Positions 25,422 to 33,669 of a DNA stretch of 55,654 nucleotides are shown piece after piece. Origin of the DNA: an uncultured bacterium (GTDB lineage: Bacteria; Patescibacteriota; Patescibacteriia; UBA1558; GWA2-36-10); NCBI GenBank assembly GCA_903855135.1, contig CAINYB010000014.1, forward strand, positions 1-55,654. Direction: 5' to 3'. The position numbers were made by a program, and so were the translations under genes. Each line of letters opens with the position of its first letter. Position 1 is the first letter of the stretch. The notes beneath the pieces are model-generated. The model made no database searches. It saw only the letters and a program-made list of their open reading frames with translations, and was not told where the DNA came from.

Positions 25422-27228
25422 AATTTCAATTATTAATGATGAAATTTCTCAAGACATCAATGATGTTATCAAATTTTGTAAAAATAATAATCTTGATGTC
25501 ATAGAATTAAGATCAATTAATGGTAAAAATTTAATTGACCATGATTTTACTTTTCTAAAAAAAATTGCCAAAAAACTTTTAGCAAATAACATAGATGTGA
25601 TCAGTATAGCATCGCCAATTCTGAAATGGAAAAATGAGAAAAAGCATACCATTACTAAAGATGTTAGAATGCATAATTTTTCCGGAAAGAGTACTAACTA
25701 TGAAAAAGTTTTTGAGATTTCGAAAGTATTTAACGCCAAGTATATTAGGATTTTTTCTTATCTCAAATATGATAATTTCAAAATTGATGATTTAGATAAA
25801 GATTTTGAACAATTAATTAGCTTAGCTAAAGAGTATAAAGTAAAATTATTGTTGGAGAATGAGCCAGTTTGTAATATAGACACAATTGATAAATTAGAAA
25901 AAGTTATTAAACGTTTTAATAATCCATATCTAAAAATTTTATTAGACATTGGAAATTTATATGAAATGGACTTTTCAGTGTCTAAATTGGATATTAGTAA
26001 AATTGTTGATTCCATTGAATATCTTCATATCAAGGATTTTTCAACAAAAGAAAAAATTTATAAGATTTTAGGAGAAGGGGACATAAATTACAAAAAACAT
26101 ATCTCTGATTTATTGGAATTATCTTCTAAAAAGAATTTTGTATTTTCTTTGGAGACTCATACTAAGGAAAATAAATATAAGAACTCTGAACAATCGTACA
26201 TAAATTTAAAAAAAATAATCAAAACAAAGAAAAATATAAAATATGGAATTATTGGCTGTGGTAGAGTTTTTGCTAAACACGCTAAATCTATAAAATATAC
26301 GGAAAATGCTTTTTTAGACGGAGTTTATGATATTGATAAAGTAAAATCAAAAAGTGCTGCAAAGGAATTTGATTGTAGTTTTTTTTCAGATTTAAATGAA
26401 TTGATAACTAACGTAGATGTTGTTAATATTTGTACCCCTCACAATACCCATGTTGGTTTGATTACATCTGTTTTAAAGGCAAACAAAAAATGTCTTTGTG
26501 AAAAACCGGTAGTATTAAATGACAAAGAATACAAAACAATTATTAAGATAAAAAATAGCAAAAAGAATTTATTTGTTGTTTACCAGAATAGATTTAATCA
26601 AGCCATTCAAAAAATTGATGAGCTGATTAAGAAGAATGCATTAGGAAAACCTTTGTACATTTTTGGCAATGTCCGTTGGTTTAGACCAATAGATTATTAT
26701 AAAAATAATTGGCAAGGCACAATTAAAAAAGAGGGTGGAATTTTATTTAATCAGGGTATACATTTGATTGATATCTTAATGCGTTTTGGCAAAATAAGTA
26801 ATCACAAGAACATTAAGATAAAAGATGCTGTAAAGAGAAAAATTTATCATAAAAAAATAGAAACTGAAGATATGTTTGTTTCTCATTTCGAAGCAAATAA
26901 GATTCTTTTTAATTTGGAAGTTACCGTTTCTTCTATTCCTGAAAATTTAGAGAGTTCTATTTTTATTATTTTTGAAAAAGGTTCGATTTTAGTATCTGGT
27001 GATGCGTTGAATGAGCTGAAATTTGTGAAAACTCCATATTTTTCCACGGATTCATTTGTCGAAAATATTCGTGATGTTTATGGTAATGGTCATAGAAAAT
27101 TAGTAGAGTCTCTTACAAATTATTTATTAAATAATACTGTGGATGATAAATTAACTCATTTTGAAGAAGCTTATCAAAGAGTAGCCTTTATTAATAAATT
27201 ATATGAACATGAAAAAACCAATCGTTAA
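25414..27228 (+). CDS. Fusion of TIM-barrel sugar isomerase and Gfo/Idh/MocA oxidoreductase
   Basis: A 604-residue two-domain protein. Residues about 1-270 form a xylose-isomerase-like barrel (AP-endonuclease-2 family) with metal-ligand candidates in LLLENEPV, ILLDIGN, YLHIKDF and FSLETHT. From about 275 an NAD-dependent Gfo/Idh/MocA domain begins: KYGIIGCGRVFAKHA (Rossmann loop), VNICTPHNTHV, LCEKPVVLND (the EKP motif) and GGILFNQGIHLIDIL (His of the catalytic site). Such halves normally occur as separate enzymes of inositol, sugar or dehydroshikimate metabolism. Fusion implies that they act in sequence on one substrate. The gene is very AT-rich (11 G+C in 60 bases at 25501-25560) and overlaps its neighbours at both ends. 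Confidence 0.85.
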   Translation: MHKISIINDEISQDINDVIKFCKNNNLDVIELRSINGKNLIDHDFTFLKKIAKKLLANNIDVISIASPILKWKNEKKHTITKDVRMHNFSGKSTNYEKVFEISKVFNAKYIRIFSYLKYDNFKIDDLDKDFEQLISLAKEYKVKLLLENEPVCNIDTIDKLEKVIKRFNNPYLKILLDIGNLYEMDFSVSKLDISKIVDSIEYLHIKDFSTKEKIYKILGEGDINYKKHISDLLELSSKKNFVFSLETHTKENKYKNSEQSYINLKKIIKTKKNIKYGIIGCGRVFAKHAKSIKYTENAFLDGVYDIDKVKSKSAAKEFDCSFFSDLNELITNVDVVNICTPHNTHVGLITSVLKANKKCLCEKPVVLNDKEYKTIIKIKNSKKNLFVVYQNRFNQAIQKIDELIKKNALGKPLYIFGNVRWFRPIDYYKNNWQGTIKKEGGILFNQGIHLIDILMRFGKISNHKNIKIKDAVKRKIYHKKIETEDMFVSHFEANKILFNLEVTVSSIPENLESSIFIIFEKGSILVSGDALNELKFVKTPYFSTDSFVENIRDVYGNGHRKLVESLTNYLLNNTVDDKLTHFEEAYQRVAFINKLYEHEKTNR

Positions 27229-27877
27229 AGTTTTGATACCAGGGATACCTTTAAAAACTAAATTTGGCGGTTTAGGTTATTGTAGTATTGTTTTGATAAT
27301 TGATGGCGATAAAAGAATATTATTCGATACAGGGCACTATAGTGTAAGGAACAATATATTAAAATATATTAAGTTGTACAAAATCAATACTTTATTTTTA
27401 TCACATTTACATTTTGATCATTGTTTAAATGCTGATTTATTTTCAGAGTTTAATATAGACATATATGTGCATCAAAAAGAATTAGATCGTTTGAAATCAA
27501 AGAAAATCTCTGATGTGTATACTTTTTATTTTTTTAATCAAATTGTTAAAAATAAAAAAATTAAAATTTTCAAGAAATCTTTTTATCTATCACCAAATGT
27601 TTTAGCGATTGAGACTCCTGGCCATACTTCTGGGCATTCTTCTCTTGTTGTTAATAATTTAAATAAGTCATTTATTATAGCCGGAGACGCTTTAAAAACT
27701 TATAAAGATTTTACATCTAAAACAAAAAAGAATGATAAAACAGCAGAGGATCAAGTGCAAATGAGAAGGACTTTAGAATATATAAAAGACAATTTTGATA
27801 TTATTATTCCAGGACATGATGTTATGATAGAAAATGGCAAAAGAGTCAAGTCTAATGCTGATTTTTTTGAGTTTTAA
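27203..27877 (+). CDS. Metallo-beta-lactamase-fold hydrolase
   Basis: A 224-residue protein with the diagnostic metal motif SHLHFDHC (His-x-His-x-Asp-His), a third ligand in TPGHTSGHSSL, Asp in IIAGDALKT and a last His in IIPGHDVMI. The order fits a two-metal hydrolase of the glyoxalase II/lactonase type. It overlaps the preceding gene by 26 bases and is last in the AT-rich operon. Hydrolysis of a lactone or thioester made by the upstream enzymes is possible but inferred. ATG 27209 is an alternative start. Confidence 0.87.
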   Translation: MNMKKPIVKVLIPGIPLKTKFGGLGYCSIVLIIDGDKRILFDTGHYSVRNNILKYIKLYKINTLFLSHLHFDHCLNADLFSEFNIDIYVHQKELDRLKSKKISDVYTFYFFNQIVKNKKIKIFKKSFYLSPNVLAIETPGHTSGHSSLVVNNLNKSFIIAGDALKTYKDFTSKTKKNDKTAEDQVQMRRTLEYIKDNFDIIIPGHDVMIENGKRVKSNADFFEF

Positions 27878-27888
27878 AACTCCTTTTT
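27869..27888 (+). terminator. Weak terminator overlapping the end of the hydrolase gene
   Basis: A 14-base perfect palindrome, GAGTTTTAAAACTC (27869-27882), contains the TAA stop and is followed by CTTTTTG. The stem is short and AT-rich, so termination may be partial. Confidence 0.45.
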
Positions 27889-27892
27889 GTAC

Positions 27893-27910
27893 TGTCGCAT
27901 TTGTCGCATT
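27893..27910. repeat. 9-bp tandem repeat
   Basis: TGTCGCATT occurs twice in direct succession. It lies in the gene-free stretch 27878-28202, which otherwise holds foldback element B and the protease promoter; no coding frame is seen there. Confidence 0.6.
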
Positions 27911-28004
27911 TTGACCTACTGAGATACTTAATTTTAGATTTATAAATCCATCTTAAAACCCTTGTAAACTTTGTTATATTTTGGTTCTAGACCGACTGAC
28001 ACTG

Positions 28005-28075
28005 CCACTCGACTCATCTCGCTTTAGCGAGATTCGCTCGTGGCCTTCGGCCGTGAGATTAAGTCGTTTTAGTGG
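28005..28075. repeat. Nested foldback element B
   Basis: Outer arms CCACTCGACT (28005-28014) pair with AGTCG (28062-28066) and AGTGG (28071-28075), the right arm being split by TTTT. Inside are ATCTCGCT-TT-AGCGAGAT (28016-28033) and GGCC-TTC-GGCC. It shares its left end, layout and the word CTCGTGG with element A at 18302-18394. The two copies bracket the accessory region. Confidence 0.75.
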
Positions 28076-28100
28076 AGAAAATATATAGTAAAGACAAATG

Positions 28101-28120
28101 CACCTTATTGGGTGTTTTTT
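28101..28120 (+). terminator. Possible weak terminator
   Basis: CACC (28101-28104) and GGTG (28111-28114) around a six-base loop, followed by six T. The stem is short, so it is only a candidate. Confidence 0.4.
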
Positions 28121-28162
28121 GTTTTGAAAAATTATATTTTAATATACAAACAATGTTTTAAG

Positions 28163-28171
28163 TGTTATAAT
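28163..28171 (+). promoter_or_regulatory. Extended -10 promoter of the serine protease gene
   Basis: TGTTATAAT: an extended -10 element, TG at 28163-28164 and TATAAT at 28166-28171. No good -35 box lies upstream. It is 32 bases before the ATG at 28203. The same extended form recurs at 46115-46123. Confidence 0.6.
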
Positions 28172-28202
28172 ATGTGTATATTAATATTTATTTCTAAAAT
28201 TT

Positions 28203-30224
28203 ATGCAAATGAAAAAGCAAAATACTATGTGGGTGATTACCCTGAGTGTTTTTTTGGTTATTATTTCAGTTGGTGCTTTCTGGCTTAATAAAGTAATAGC
28301 CGCTTCAGCTAAAGATACTCCCCATCAAGCAATTGTGAAGGTGAATACTTATACACTAGACAAGTATAATAATCTTTCTTTGTTTGCTAGTGGCTCTGGT
28401 ATTATTTTTGATGCCAGTGGTCTGGTTTTGACTAATTATCATGTGACGACGATAGAGGAAGAGTTTGATAATACCCAAAAGGAAACTTCATTTCAAATTT
28501 GTTTGACCCAAGATCCTAATCTAGAGCCCAATTGTAATTGGATCGGGCAATTAGTTGCTAAAGATAAAGATTTGGATGTGGCTATTTTACAAATTAAAAA
28601 ACAAAATAGCGATGCTTCAGTAGCAGAAGTTTTTCCTTATCTTGATTTAGACAAATTAAATGCTAGCGTCACTAACGATAAAATTACTGTTTTGGGCTAT
28701 CCTGGTATTGGCGACGAAACTATTACTATCACCGAAGGCATTATCAGTGGCAAAGTAAATAAATATAATAGTGATTGGTTAAAAACTGACGCTGTCATTT
28801 CCTTTGGTAGTTCTGGTGGAGCCGCTATTAATAAATATGGCTACGTCATCGGCTTGATCAGCCAGGCGCATTCTGATTTATTAGGTAGTCTTGGTTATTT
28901 GATAAACATATCTTCTTTACGTAATTGGATTGAAGCCAATAGGGCTAAAGTCAGCCAGCCAGCCTCTTTTGAAAATCGCATTTATGACATCTCCGCTAAA
29001 CAGAAGGCTATTAAAAATGTTAATACTTTCCAAAACGATAAACCCGCTTTTAGTATTACTAAGCCAGCTGATTGGGATTTTTCTTATAAAAATGAAAATT
29101 CTTTGCTGATAAATAAAAAAACTGATGATGATAGCGGTGCGGCCACTGTCGTAGTTTCACCATTTCCAATTTCAATGTCACCTGATTTTGTCATGACAGC
29201 TATTAAGAAAAAATTAGTTGATCTCGGTGCTTTATCTTTATTAAGTATTAATAAAGATGAGGATATAGTGATTAATGGTTTGACTGGCAAAAAAATTACC
29301 TTGTCTATAATGGGAGAAACGGAGAGTATTTATTATTTTGTTTTAGATAATTATCTTTTAGAAGTAAACTATGATTATGGCTATGCTGAAAAAGATAAAA
29401 CGATCATTGACGTGATAATTAATTCTTTAAGTGGTACAGCGGAGCAAGCTATTGCACCAGTATTGCAATACGAAAACAATAGTCCTAAATTTTATTTAAG
29501 CTCCACCCCAGATTGGCCGATCTTAGCGCTTAATACCAAAGAAGATGTAGCAGAGTTATATAATATCAGTGAGCCTAATTCATATATTAGTGTTGACGTC
29601 ACTAAACTGGATAGTTCACAAAAGGCTTTTAATAATGATGATTATTTGGCTTATATTAAGAGCATGATGGAAACAGTAAATTCAGCTGGAGCTATGCTGG
29701 ATATGAAGTTTGAGATTATAGAATCTAACGCTCATTATAAATTGAGTGATGAATTGACTGATACCGTGATGATTCATGGAAAAATTAGCAAACTAAGTAC
29801 CGGTGCAATTTTAGCTTTTGATACTGACTATAGCGTTCGTTCTGGTGATTATTATATTGATATTGATTTGTCGATGTTTACAGATGATGAGGCTAAATTT
29901 CAAACTGTGCTTACTAACACACAGCCTATCTTAGCTTCATTGTCATTGACTGGATTCAAAGATTTAAGTCCAAAGCCAACAGCAGAGGTAATAGCGGTAG
30001 CTACGACAACGCCAAGTTTATTGGCTAAAATCTGGGAGTATAAAATGTTTTTGTTAATAGCTTTGATTTTATTAATTGTTATTATTTTAGTGATAGTTTT
30101 ATTAAAGATAAGAGCAAAGCGTAAAGCGCAGGCTCTGGCAACAGCTCAAGCCGTGATCCCTCAAGCGGCGGTTATGCCAACAGTTACTGTTGATCAAAAT
30201 AATATTAATAACCAATTACAGTAA
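28203..30224 (+). CDS. Membrane-anchored trypsin-like serine protease
   Basis: A 673-residue protein. An N-terminal membrane segment (about 8-30) precedes a trypsin/HtrA-like domain with catalytic His in LVLTNYHVTT, Asp in KDKDLDVAILQI and Ser in FGSSGGAAINKYG. There is no PDZ domain; residues about 260-590 instead form two similar beta-rich segments (FSITKPADWDFSYKNE and FYLSSTPDWPILALN) of unknown family. A C-terminal helix (MFLLIALILLIVIILVIVLL) and a cytoplasmic Gln/Ala-rich tail end the chain. Two membrane anchors would hold the protease on the outer face. It is transcribed alone, from the extended -10 promoter to the terminator at 30235. Confidence 0.85.
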   Translation: MQMKKQNTMWVITLSVFLVIISVGAFWLNKVIAASAKDTPHQAIVKVNTYTLDKYNNLSLFASGSGIIFDASGLVLTNYHVTTIEEEFDNTQKETSFQICLTQDPNLEPNCNWIGQLVAKDKDLDVAILQIKKQNSDASVAEVFPYLDLDKLNASVTNDKITVLGYPGIGDETITITEGIISGKVNKYNSDWLKTDAVISFGSSGGAAINKYGYVIGLISQAHSDLLGSLGYLINISSLRNWIEANRAKVSQPASFENRIYDISAKQKAIKNVNTFQNDKPAFSITKPADWDFSYKNENSLLINKKTDDDSGAATVVVSPFPISMSPDFVMTAIKKKLVDLGALSLLSINKDEDIVINGLTGKKITLSIMGETESIYYFVLDNYLLEVNYDYGYAEKDKTIIDVIINSLSGTAEQAIAPVLQYENNSPKFYLSSTPDWPILALNTKEDVAELYNISEPNSYISVDVTKLDSSQKAFNNDDYLAYIKSMMETVNSAGAMLDMKFEIIESNAHYKLSDELTDTVMIHGKISKLSTGAILAFDTDYSVRSGDYYIDIDLSMFTDDEAKFQTVLTNTQPILASLSLTGFKDLSPKPTAEVIAVATTTPSLLAKIWEYKMFLLIALILLIVIILVIVLLKIRAKRKAQALATAQAVIPQAAVMPTVTVDQNNINNQLQ

Positions 30225-30234
30225 AATTTAATTT

Positions 30235-30264
30235 AAAACACCCCGGCATCCGCCGGGGTGTTTT
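30235..30264 (+). terminator. Terminator of the serine protease gene
   Basis: A perfect 13-bp stem, AAAACACCCCGGC (30235-30247) with GCCGGGGTGTTTT (30252-30264), around ATCC. It begins 10 bases after the stop codon and the right arm supplies the T-run. Confidence 0.9.
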
Positions 30265-30290
30265 GTGTAATAAATTTATCAAAAAGAAAA

Positions 30291-30363
30291 CCGCCCTGTC
30301 ATCGACTCCGAGGTCTGACGACCTCGTCGCTCAGACTCGAAGAGAGCAAAGTCGAAGGGCGGT
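30291..30363 (-). repeat. Dispersed 74-bp repeat, copy 2 (inverted)
   Basis: Reverse complement of the repeat at 18101-18174, with identical internal hairpin and only a single-base indel and two adjacent changes at the end nearest 30363. It lies between the protease terminator and the 3' end of the GC-rich minus-strand gene, 22 bases from that gene's stop. Confidence 0.9.
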
Positions 30364-30385
30364 GTAGTGTGACGAGAGCGAGGCG

Positions 30386-30685
30386 TCAGGTGCGCATTTT
30401 CTCCGCCGGAATGAAACGGCGCATGGTCGGCCAGACTTCACAATCTAGACCTAGGTTGAGTTTTTGTAGCTCAATCACAATGCTATCAGCTTCTTCAGTG
30501 TCAGTGGAAGAAACAGCGATGTAAGGAGCGTCGGTTTGCTCACCATCGGCATAAAAAGGAGCAATGTTGTGTGGCGTGATGATGCCGTCTTTCGTCAGCT
30601 TGAGGTTGTGCAGAGCTTCGCCTATGATTATGAAAGCGTGTTCACGCGTTTCATTGTCTGAAGTGAACACATGAATGTTCGGCAT
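30386..30685 (-). CDS. Hypothetical GC-rich 99-residue protein
   Basis: I do not recognise this protein. It is compact and mixed alpha/beta (MPNIHVFTSDNETREHAFII start, ADSIVIELQKLNLGLDCEVW near the end), with one Cys and no membrane segment. A strong ribosome-binding site, AGGAGG, ends five to six bases before the ATG, and the base composition is well above the neighbours. Both traits match the CofE/MAT/HprK operon and not the core. It ends in TGA. A promoter TTGACA (30745-30750, minus strand), 17 bases, TAATTT (30722-30727) precedes it. It may be a recent arrival associated with the repeat at 30291. Confidence 0.75.
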   Translation of the reverse strand: MPNIHVFTSDNETREHAFIIIGEALHNLKLTKDGIITPHNIAPFYADGEQTDAPYIAVSSTDTEEADSIVIELQKLNLGLDCEVWPTMRRFIPAEKMRT

Positions 30686-30721
30686 GCTATCCTCCTGTGG
30701 GTTTGAATGATTTTCATAGCA

Positions 30722-30750
30722 AAATTACTATATAATATTAATTTTGTCAA
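30722..30750 (-). promoter_or_regulatory. Promoter of the 99-residue protein gene
   Basis: On the minus strand, TTGACA (30745-30750), 17 bases, and TAATTT (30722-30727). The start would be near 30715, about 30 bases before the ATG at 30685. Confidence 0.5.
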
Positions 30751-30771
30751 TATTATCAAATAATCCAGTAT

Positions 30772-30796
30772 AATACCCCCGCGGAGCGGGGGTATT
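30772..30796. repeat. GC-rich intergenic hairpin
   Basis: A perfect 11-bp inverted repeat, AATACCCCCGC and GCGGGGGTATT, around GGA. It lies between the divergent promoters of the 99-residue protein gene and typA, so it cannot be a terminator for either. Confidence 0.85.
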
Positions 30797-30831
30797 AACT
30801 AAAGAATATTTATCTTAAAAATGAGTTTATC

Positions 30832-30860
30832 TTGACAAAAATTGAATTTTCCCGTATAAT
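30832..30860 (+). promoter_or_regulatory. typA promoter
   Basis: TTGACA (30832-30837), 17 bases, TATAAT (30855-30860): perfect consensus. The leader to ATG 30884 is about 17 bases and has no ribosome-binding site. Confidence 0.9.
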
Positions 30861-30883
30861 TTTGGACTATAAAACATTATTAT

Positions 30884-32665
30884 ATGGAAATTAGAAATAT
30901 TGCTATTATTGCGCACGTCGACCACGGTAAAACTGCTATTACTGATGCTTTGTTGCGTCAAACTGGTATGATCAAAGACGCTAACAAAAGTATGGATTCT
31001 AATGCCTTAGAACAAGAGCGTGGTATAACTATTTATGCCAAAAATGCTTCTTTTTTTTATAAAGACACCAAGATAAATATCGTTGATACTCCAGGTCACG
31101 CTGATTTTGGTTCTGAAGTTGAGCGTGTCTTGCGTTCTATTGATTCTGTTATTTTAGTAGTGGATGCTCAAGAAGGTCCCATGCCACAGACTAAATTTGT
31201 CTTGAAAAAGTCTTTAGATCTAGGTTTGAAGCCAATCGTGGTGATTAATAAAATCGATAAACCAGCTGCCAGAATTCCTGAAGTAGAAGAAATGATTTTA
31301 GAATTATTTATGGACTTGGGCGCCAATGATGAACAATTAAATTTTACGACAGTTTATTCTATTGGCATTAAAGGTATTGCTAAAAAATACATGGAAGACG
31401 AGTCAGATAATCTTGATCCATTATTGGAAACTATTTTAGAGCACGTCACTCCCGCCGAGCAAGACACTACTAAAGCTTTACGCATGCAACCATTTAATCT
31501 TGGCTACGATGATTATTTAGGTCGTTTAGCTATTGGTCGTATTTATGAGGGTGTGATCAAGAAAAACCAAAAAGTTTTTGTGAAAAATAATGCTGGTGCA
31601 GTTCGCATAGGCAGTATTACTAAAATTTATACTTTTTCTGGTTTTGAAAGAGTGGAGATAGAGCAAGCTGAAGCTGGTGATTTAGTGATGATCGCTGGAA
31701 TTTCCAATATCGATATCGGCGAAACTATTTGTGAAAATGAAACCCAAGAGGCTTTGCCGGCCATTCATGTTGATGAGCCAACGATTGCTATGCACTTGTT
31801 AGTCAATAATTCTCCTTTTTCCGGGCAGGATGGTAAATTGGTGACTAATAGTCAGATTAAAGAAAGATTAAAAAAAGAATTAGAAATTAATGTGGGTTTA
31901 AAGATTGATTTTTCTTCTTCAGAATATTATCGTATTTATGGTCGTGGTGAAATGCATATCTCTATTTTATTAGAAACTATGCGTCGTGAAGGCTATGAAT
32001 TCCAAGTTTCCCAACCACATGCTATTATTAAAGATATTGCCGGTAAAAAGCACGAGCCTTTTGAGGAAGTCACCATCGATGTGCCAAGTGAAGCTGCTGG
32101 CATCGTGATCGACAAAATGTCTCGTCGTAAAGGCTTGATGACTAAGATTCAGACTGAAGCAATGACACGCTTGATTTTTGAAATTCCTACTAGAGGTTTA
32201 TTAGGCTACAGGGGTGAATTTATTGTTGATACTCGCGGTGAAGGTATTATGGCTTCACAAGGGCTTGGTTTCAAACCTTATGTTGGTCATATGGATCATA
32301 AAAATACTGGTTCAATGGTTTCGATGGCGACTGGTAAAGCTTTAGCTTTTTCTTTATACAATTTACAAACCAGAGGCCAGCTATATATCGGACCAAACAT
32401 TGAAGTTTATGAAGGTATGGTGATCGGTAACACTGCTAAAGGTGAAGAAATGGTAGTCAATCCTATCAAAGGTAAGCAATTAACCAATATGCGTGCTTCT
32501 GGTACCGATGATGCGATTAATTTAGTCGCTCCGATTGAGATCACGATTGAACGTGGTTTAGAGATTATGGCTGATGATGAATATTTAGAAATTACTCCTC
32601 ACAATGTCCGTTTGCGTAAACAAGTTTTAAGGGAAGTAGACAGAGTTAAAAGTCGTAGAAAATAA
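30884..32665 (+). CDS. typA: Ribosome-associated GTPase TypA/BipA
   Basis: A 593-residue translational GTPase. G1 AHVDHGKTA, G2 with RGITIYAKNASF, G3 VDTPGHADFG, G4 VINKIDKPAA are all present, followed by the beta-barrel, two alpha/beta EF-G-like domains and the TypA-specific C-terminal domain (GEEMVVNPIKGKQLTNMRAS, then a Lys/Arg-rich end, RVKSRRK). Length is normal. It binds ribosomes in place of EF-G and assists 50S assembly and stress adaptation. It is followed two bases later by rlmN, another ribosome-related gene, from the promoter at 30832. Confidence 0.97.
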   Translation: MEIRNIAIIAHVDHGKTAITDALLRQTGMIKDANKSMDSNALEQERGITIYAKNASFFYKDTKINIVDTPGHADFGSEVERVLRSIDSVILVVDAQEGPMPQTKFVLKKSLDLGLKPIVVINKIDKPAARIPEVEEMILELFMDLGANDEQLNFTTVYSIGIKGIAKKYMEDESDNLDPLLETILEHVTPAEQDTTKALRMQPFNLGYDDYLGRLAIGRIYEGVIKKNQKVFVKNNAGAVRIGSITKIYTFSGFERVEIEQAEAGDLVMIAGISNIDIGETICENETQEALPAIHVDEPTIAMHLLVNNSPFSGQDGKLVTNSQIKERLKKELEINVGLKIDFSSSEYYRIYGRGEMHISILLETMRREGYEFQVSQPHAIIKDIAGKKHEPFEEVTIDVPSEAAGIVIDKMSRRKGLMTKIQTEAMTRLIFEIPTRGLLGYRGEFIVDTRGEGIMASQGLGFKPYVGHMDHKNTGSMVSMATGKALAFSLYNLQTRGQLYIGPNIEVYEGMVIGNTAKGEEMVVNPIKGKQLTNMRASGTDDAINLVAPIEITIERGLEIMADDEYLEITPHNVRLRKQVLREVDRVKSRRK

Positions 32666-32667
32666 AG

Positions 32668-33669
32668 ATGAATTTAGATAATCTATACAAAGTATTAAAA
32701 GATGAGCCTAAGTTTCGTTTGAGTCAGGCTCAAGTTGCAATTTGGCAAAATTTAGTGAGTGACTGGTCCCAAGTCACTACTTTTCCGGCTGCTTTAAAAG
32801 AAAAATTAAATGAAGTTTGTCCTTTGCAGATCGAAGCTGATGTCCATGTCGCTAAAAAAGAAAATAGCACCAAAGCTTTAATTACTTTAGAAGATGGTGC
32901 TAAAATAGAAACTGTTTTATTATCTCACGCTGATGGTCGTCAAACTGTCTGTGTTTCTTCACAGGTCGGCTGTCCTTTGGGTTGTAAGTTTTGTGCGACT
33001 GGTACTTTGGGTTTGACTCGTGATTTGAACTACAATGAGATTTTGATGCAGGTTTTGTTTTTTGCGAGAATATTAAAAAAAGAAAACTCCCGAGTTTCTA
33101 ATGTTGTCTTTATGGGCATGGGCGAGCCATTTTTAAACTATGACAATGTCTGGAAAGCAGTCAAGTATCTCAATGATAAACAAGCTTTAAATATCGGGGC
33201 TAGAAAAATATCTATTTCTACTTCTGGTATTGTGCCAGGCATTGAAAAGCTCGCTAAAGAAAAATTGCAAGTGAATCTCGCTATTTCTTTGCATGCCTCA
33301 AATGATAAGTTACGCAGTGAGCTGATGCGTATCAACAAAAGATTTCCTTTGGCTCAAGTTTTAAAAACCGTGGATGATTATATCAAACAAACTGGTCGTA
33401 AGGTAATGTTTGAATATTTGATGCTCAGGGGTGTCAATGATAGCTTACAGCACGCTGAAGAATTAAGTCGTTTGATGGCCAAACATCTTTATATGGTGAA
33501 TTTGATACCATATAATCCGACTGGAGTTTTTAAGCCATCAGATAGAAGGACGATAGACAGTTTCCGTCGTTATTTAGAGCAAGCTGGCGTCGAAGTGAGT
33601 CAACGATTTACTTATGGTCAAGATATTGATGCTGCTTGTGGCCAATTAGCCAATAAAGCCAGCAAATAA
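32668..33669 (+). CDS. rlmN: 23S rRNA adenine-2503 methyltransferase RlmN
   Basis: A 333-residue radical-SAM enzyme that methylates carbon 2 of A2503 in 23S rRNA (and A37 of some tRNAs). The iron-sulfur motif is QVGCPLGCKFCATGTLG (Cys-x3-Cys-x2-Cys); other family motifs are VFMGMGEPFLNYDNV, ISTSGIVPGI and LAISLHASND. The resolving Cys that carries the methyl group is present near the C-terminus (DIDAACGQLA). It uses S-adenosylmethionine, so it depends on metK or the second synthetase. It forms an operon with typA and ends in a terminator. Confidence 0.97.
   Translation: MNLDNLYKVLKDEPKFRLSQAQVAIWQNLVSDWSQVTTFPAALKEKLNEVCPLQIEADVHVAKKENSTKALITLEDGAKIETVLLSHADGRQTVCVSSQVGCPLGCKFCATGTLGLTRDLNYNEILMQVLFFARILKKENSRVSNVVFMGMGEPFLNYDNVWKAVKYLNDKQALNIGARKISISTSGIVPGIEKLAKEKLQVNLAISLHASNDKLRSELMRINKRFPLAQVLKTVDDYIKQTGRKVMFEYLMLRGVNDSLQHAEELSRLMAKHLYMVNLIPYNPTGVFKPSDRRTIDSFRRYLEQAGVEVSQRFTYGQDIDAACGQLANKASK

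Noticed and set aside
30258-30524. 88-codon plus-strand frame
   Set aside because: It runs across the 74-bp repeat and antisense to the 99-residue gene, which has a strong ribosome-binding site and promoter.
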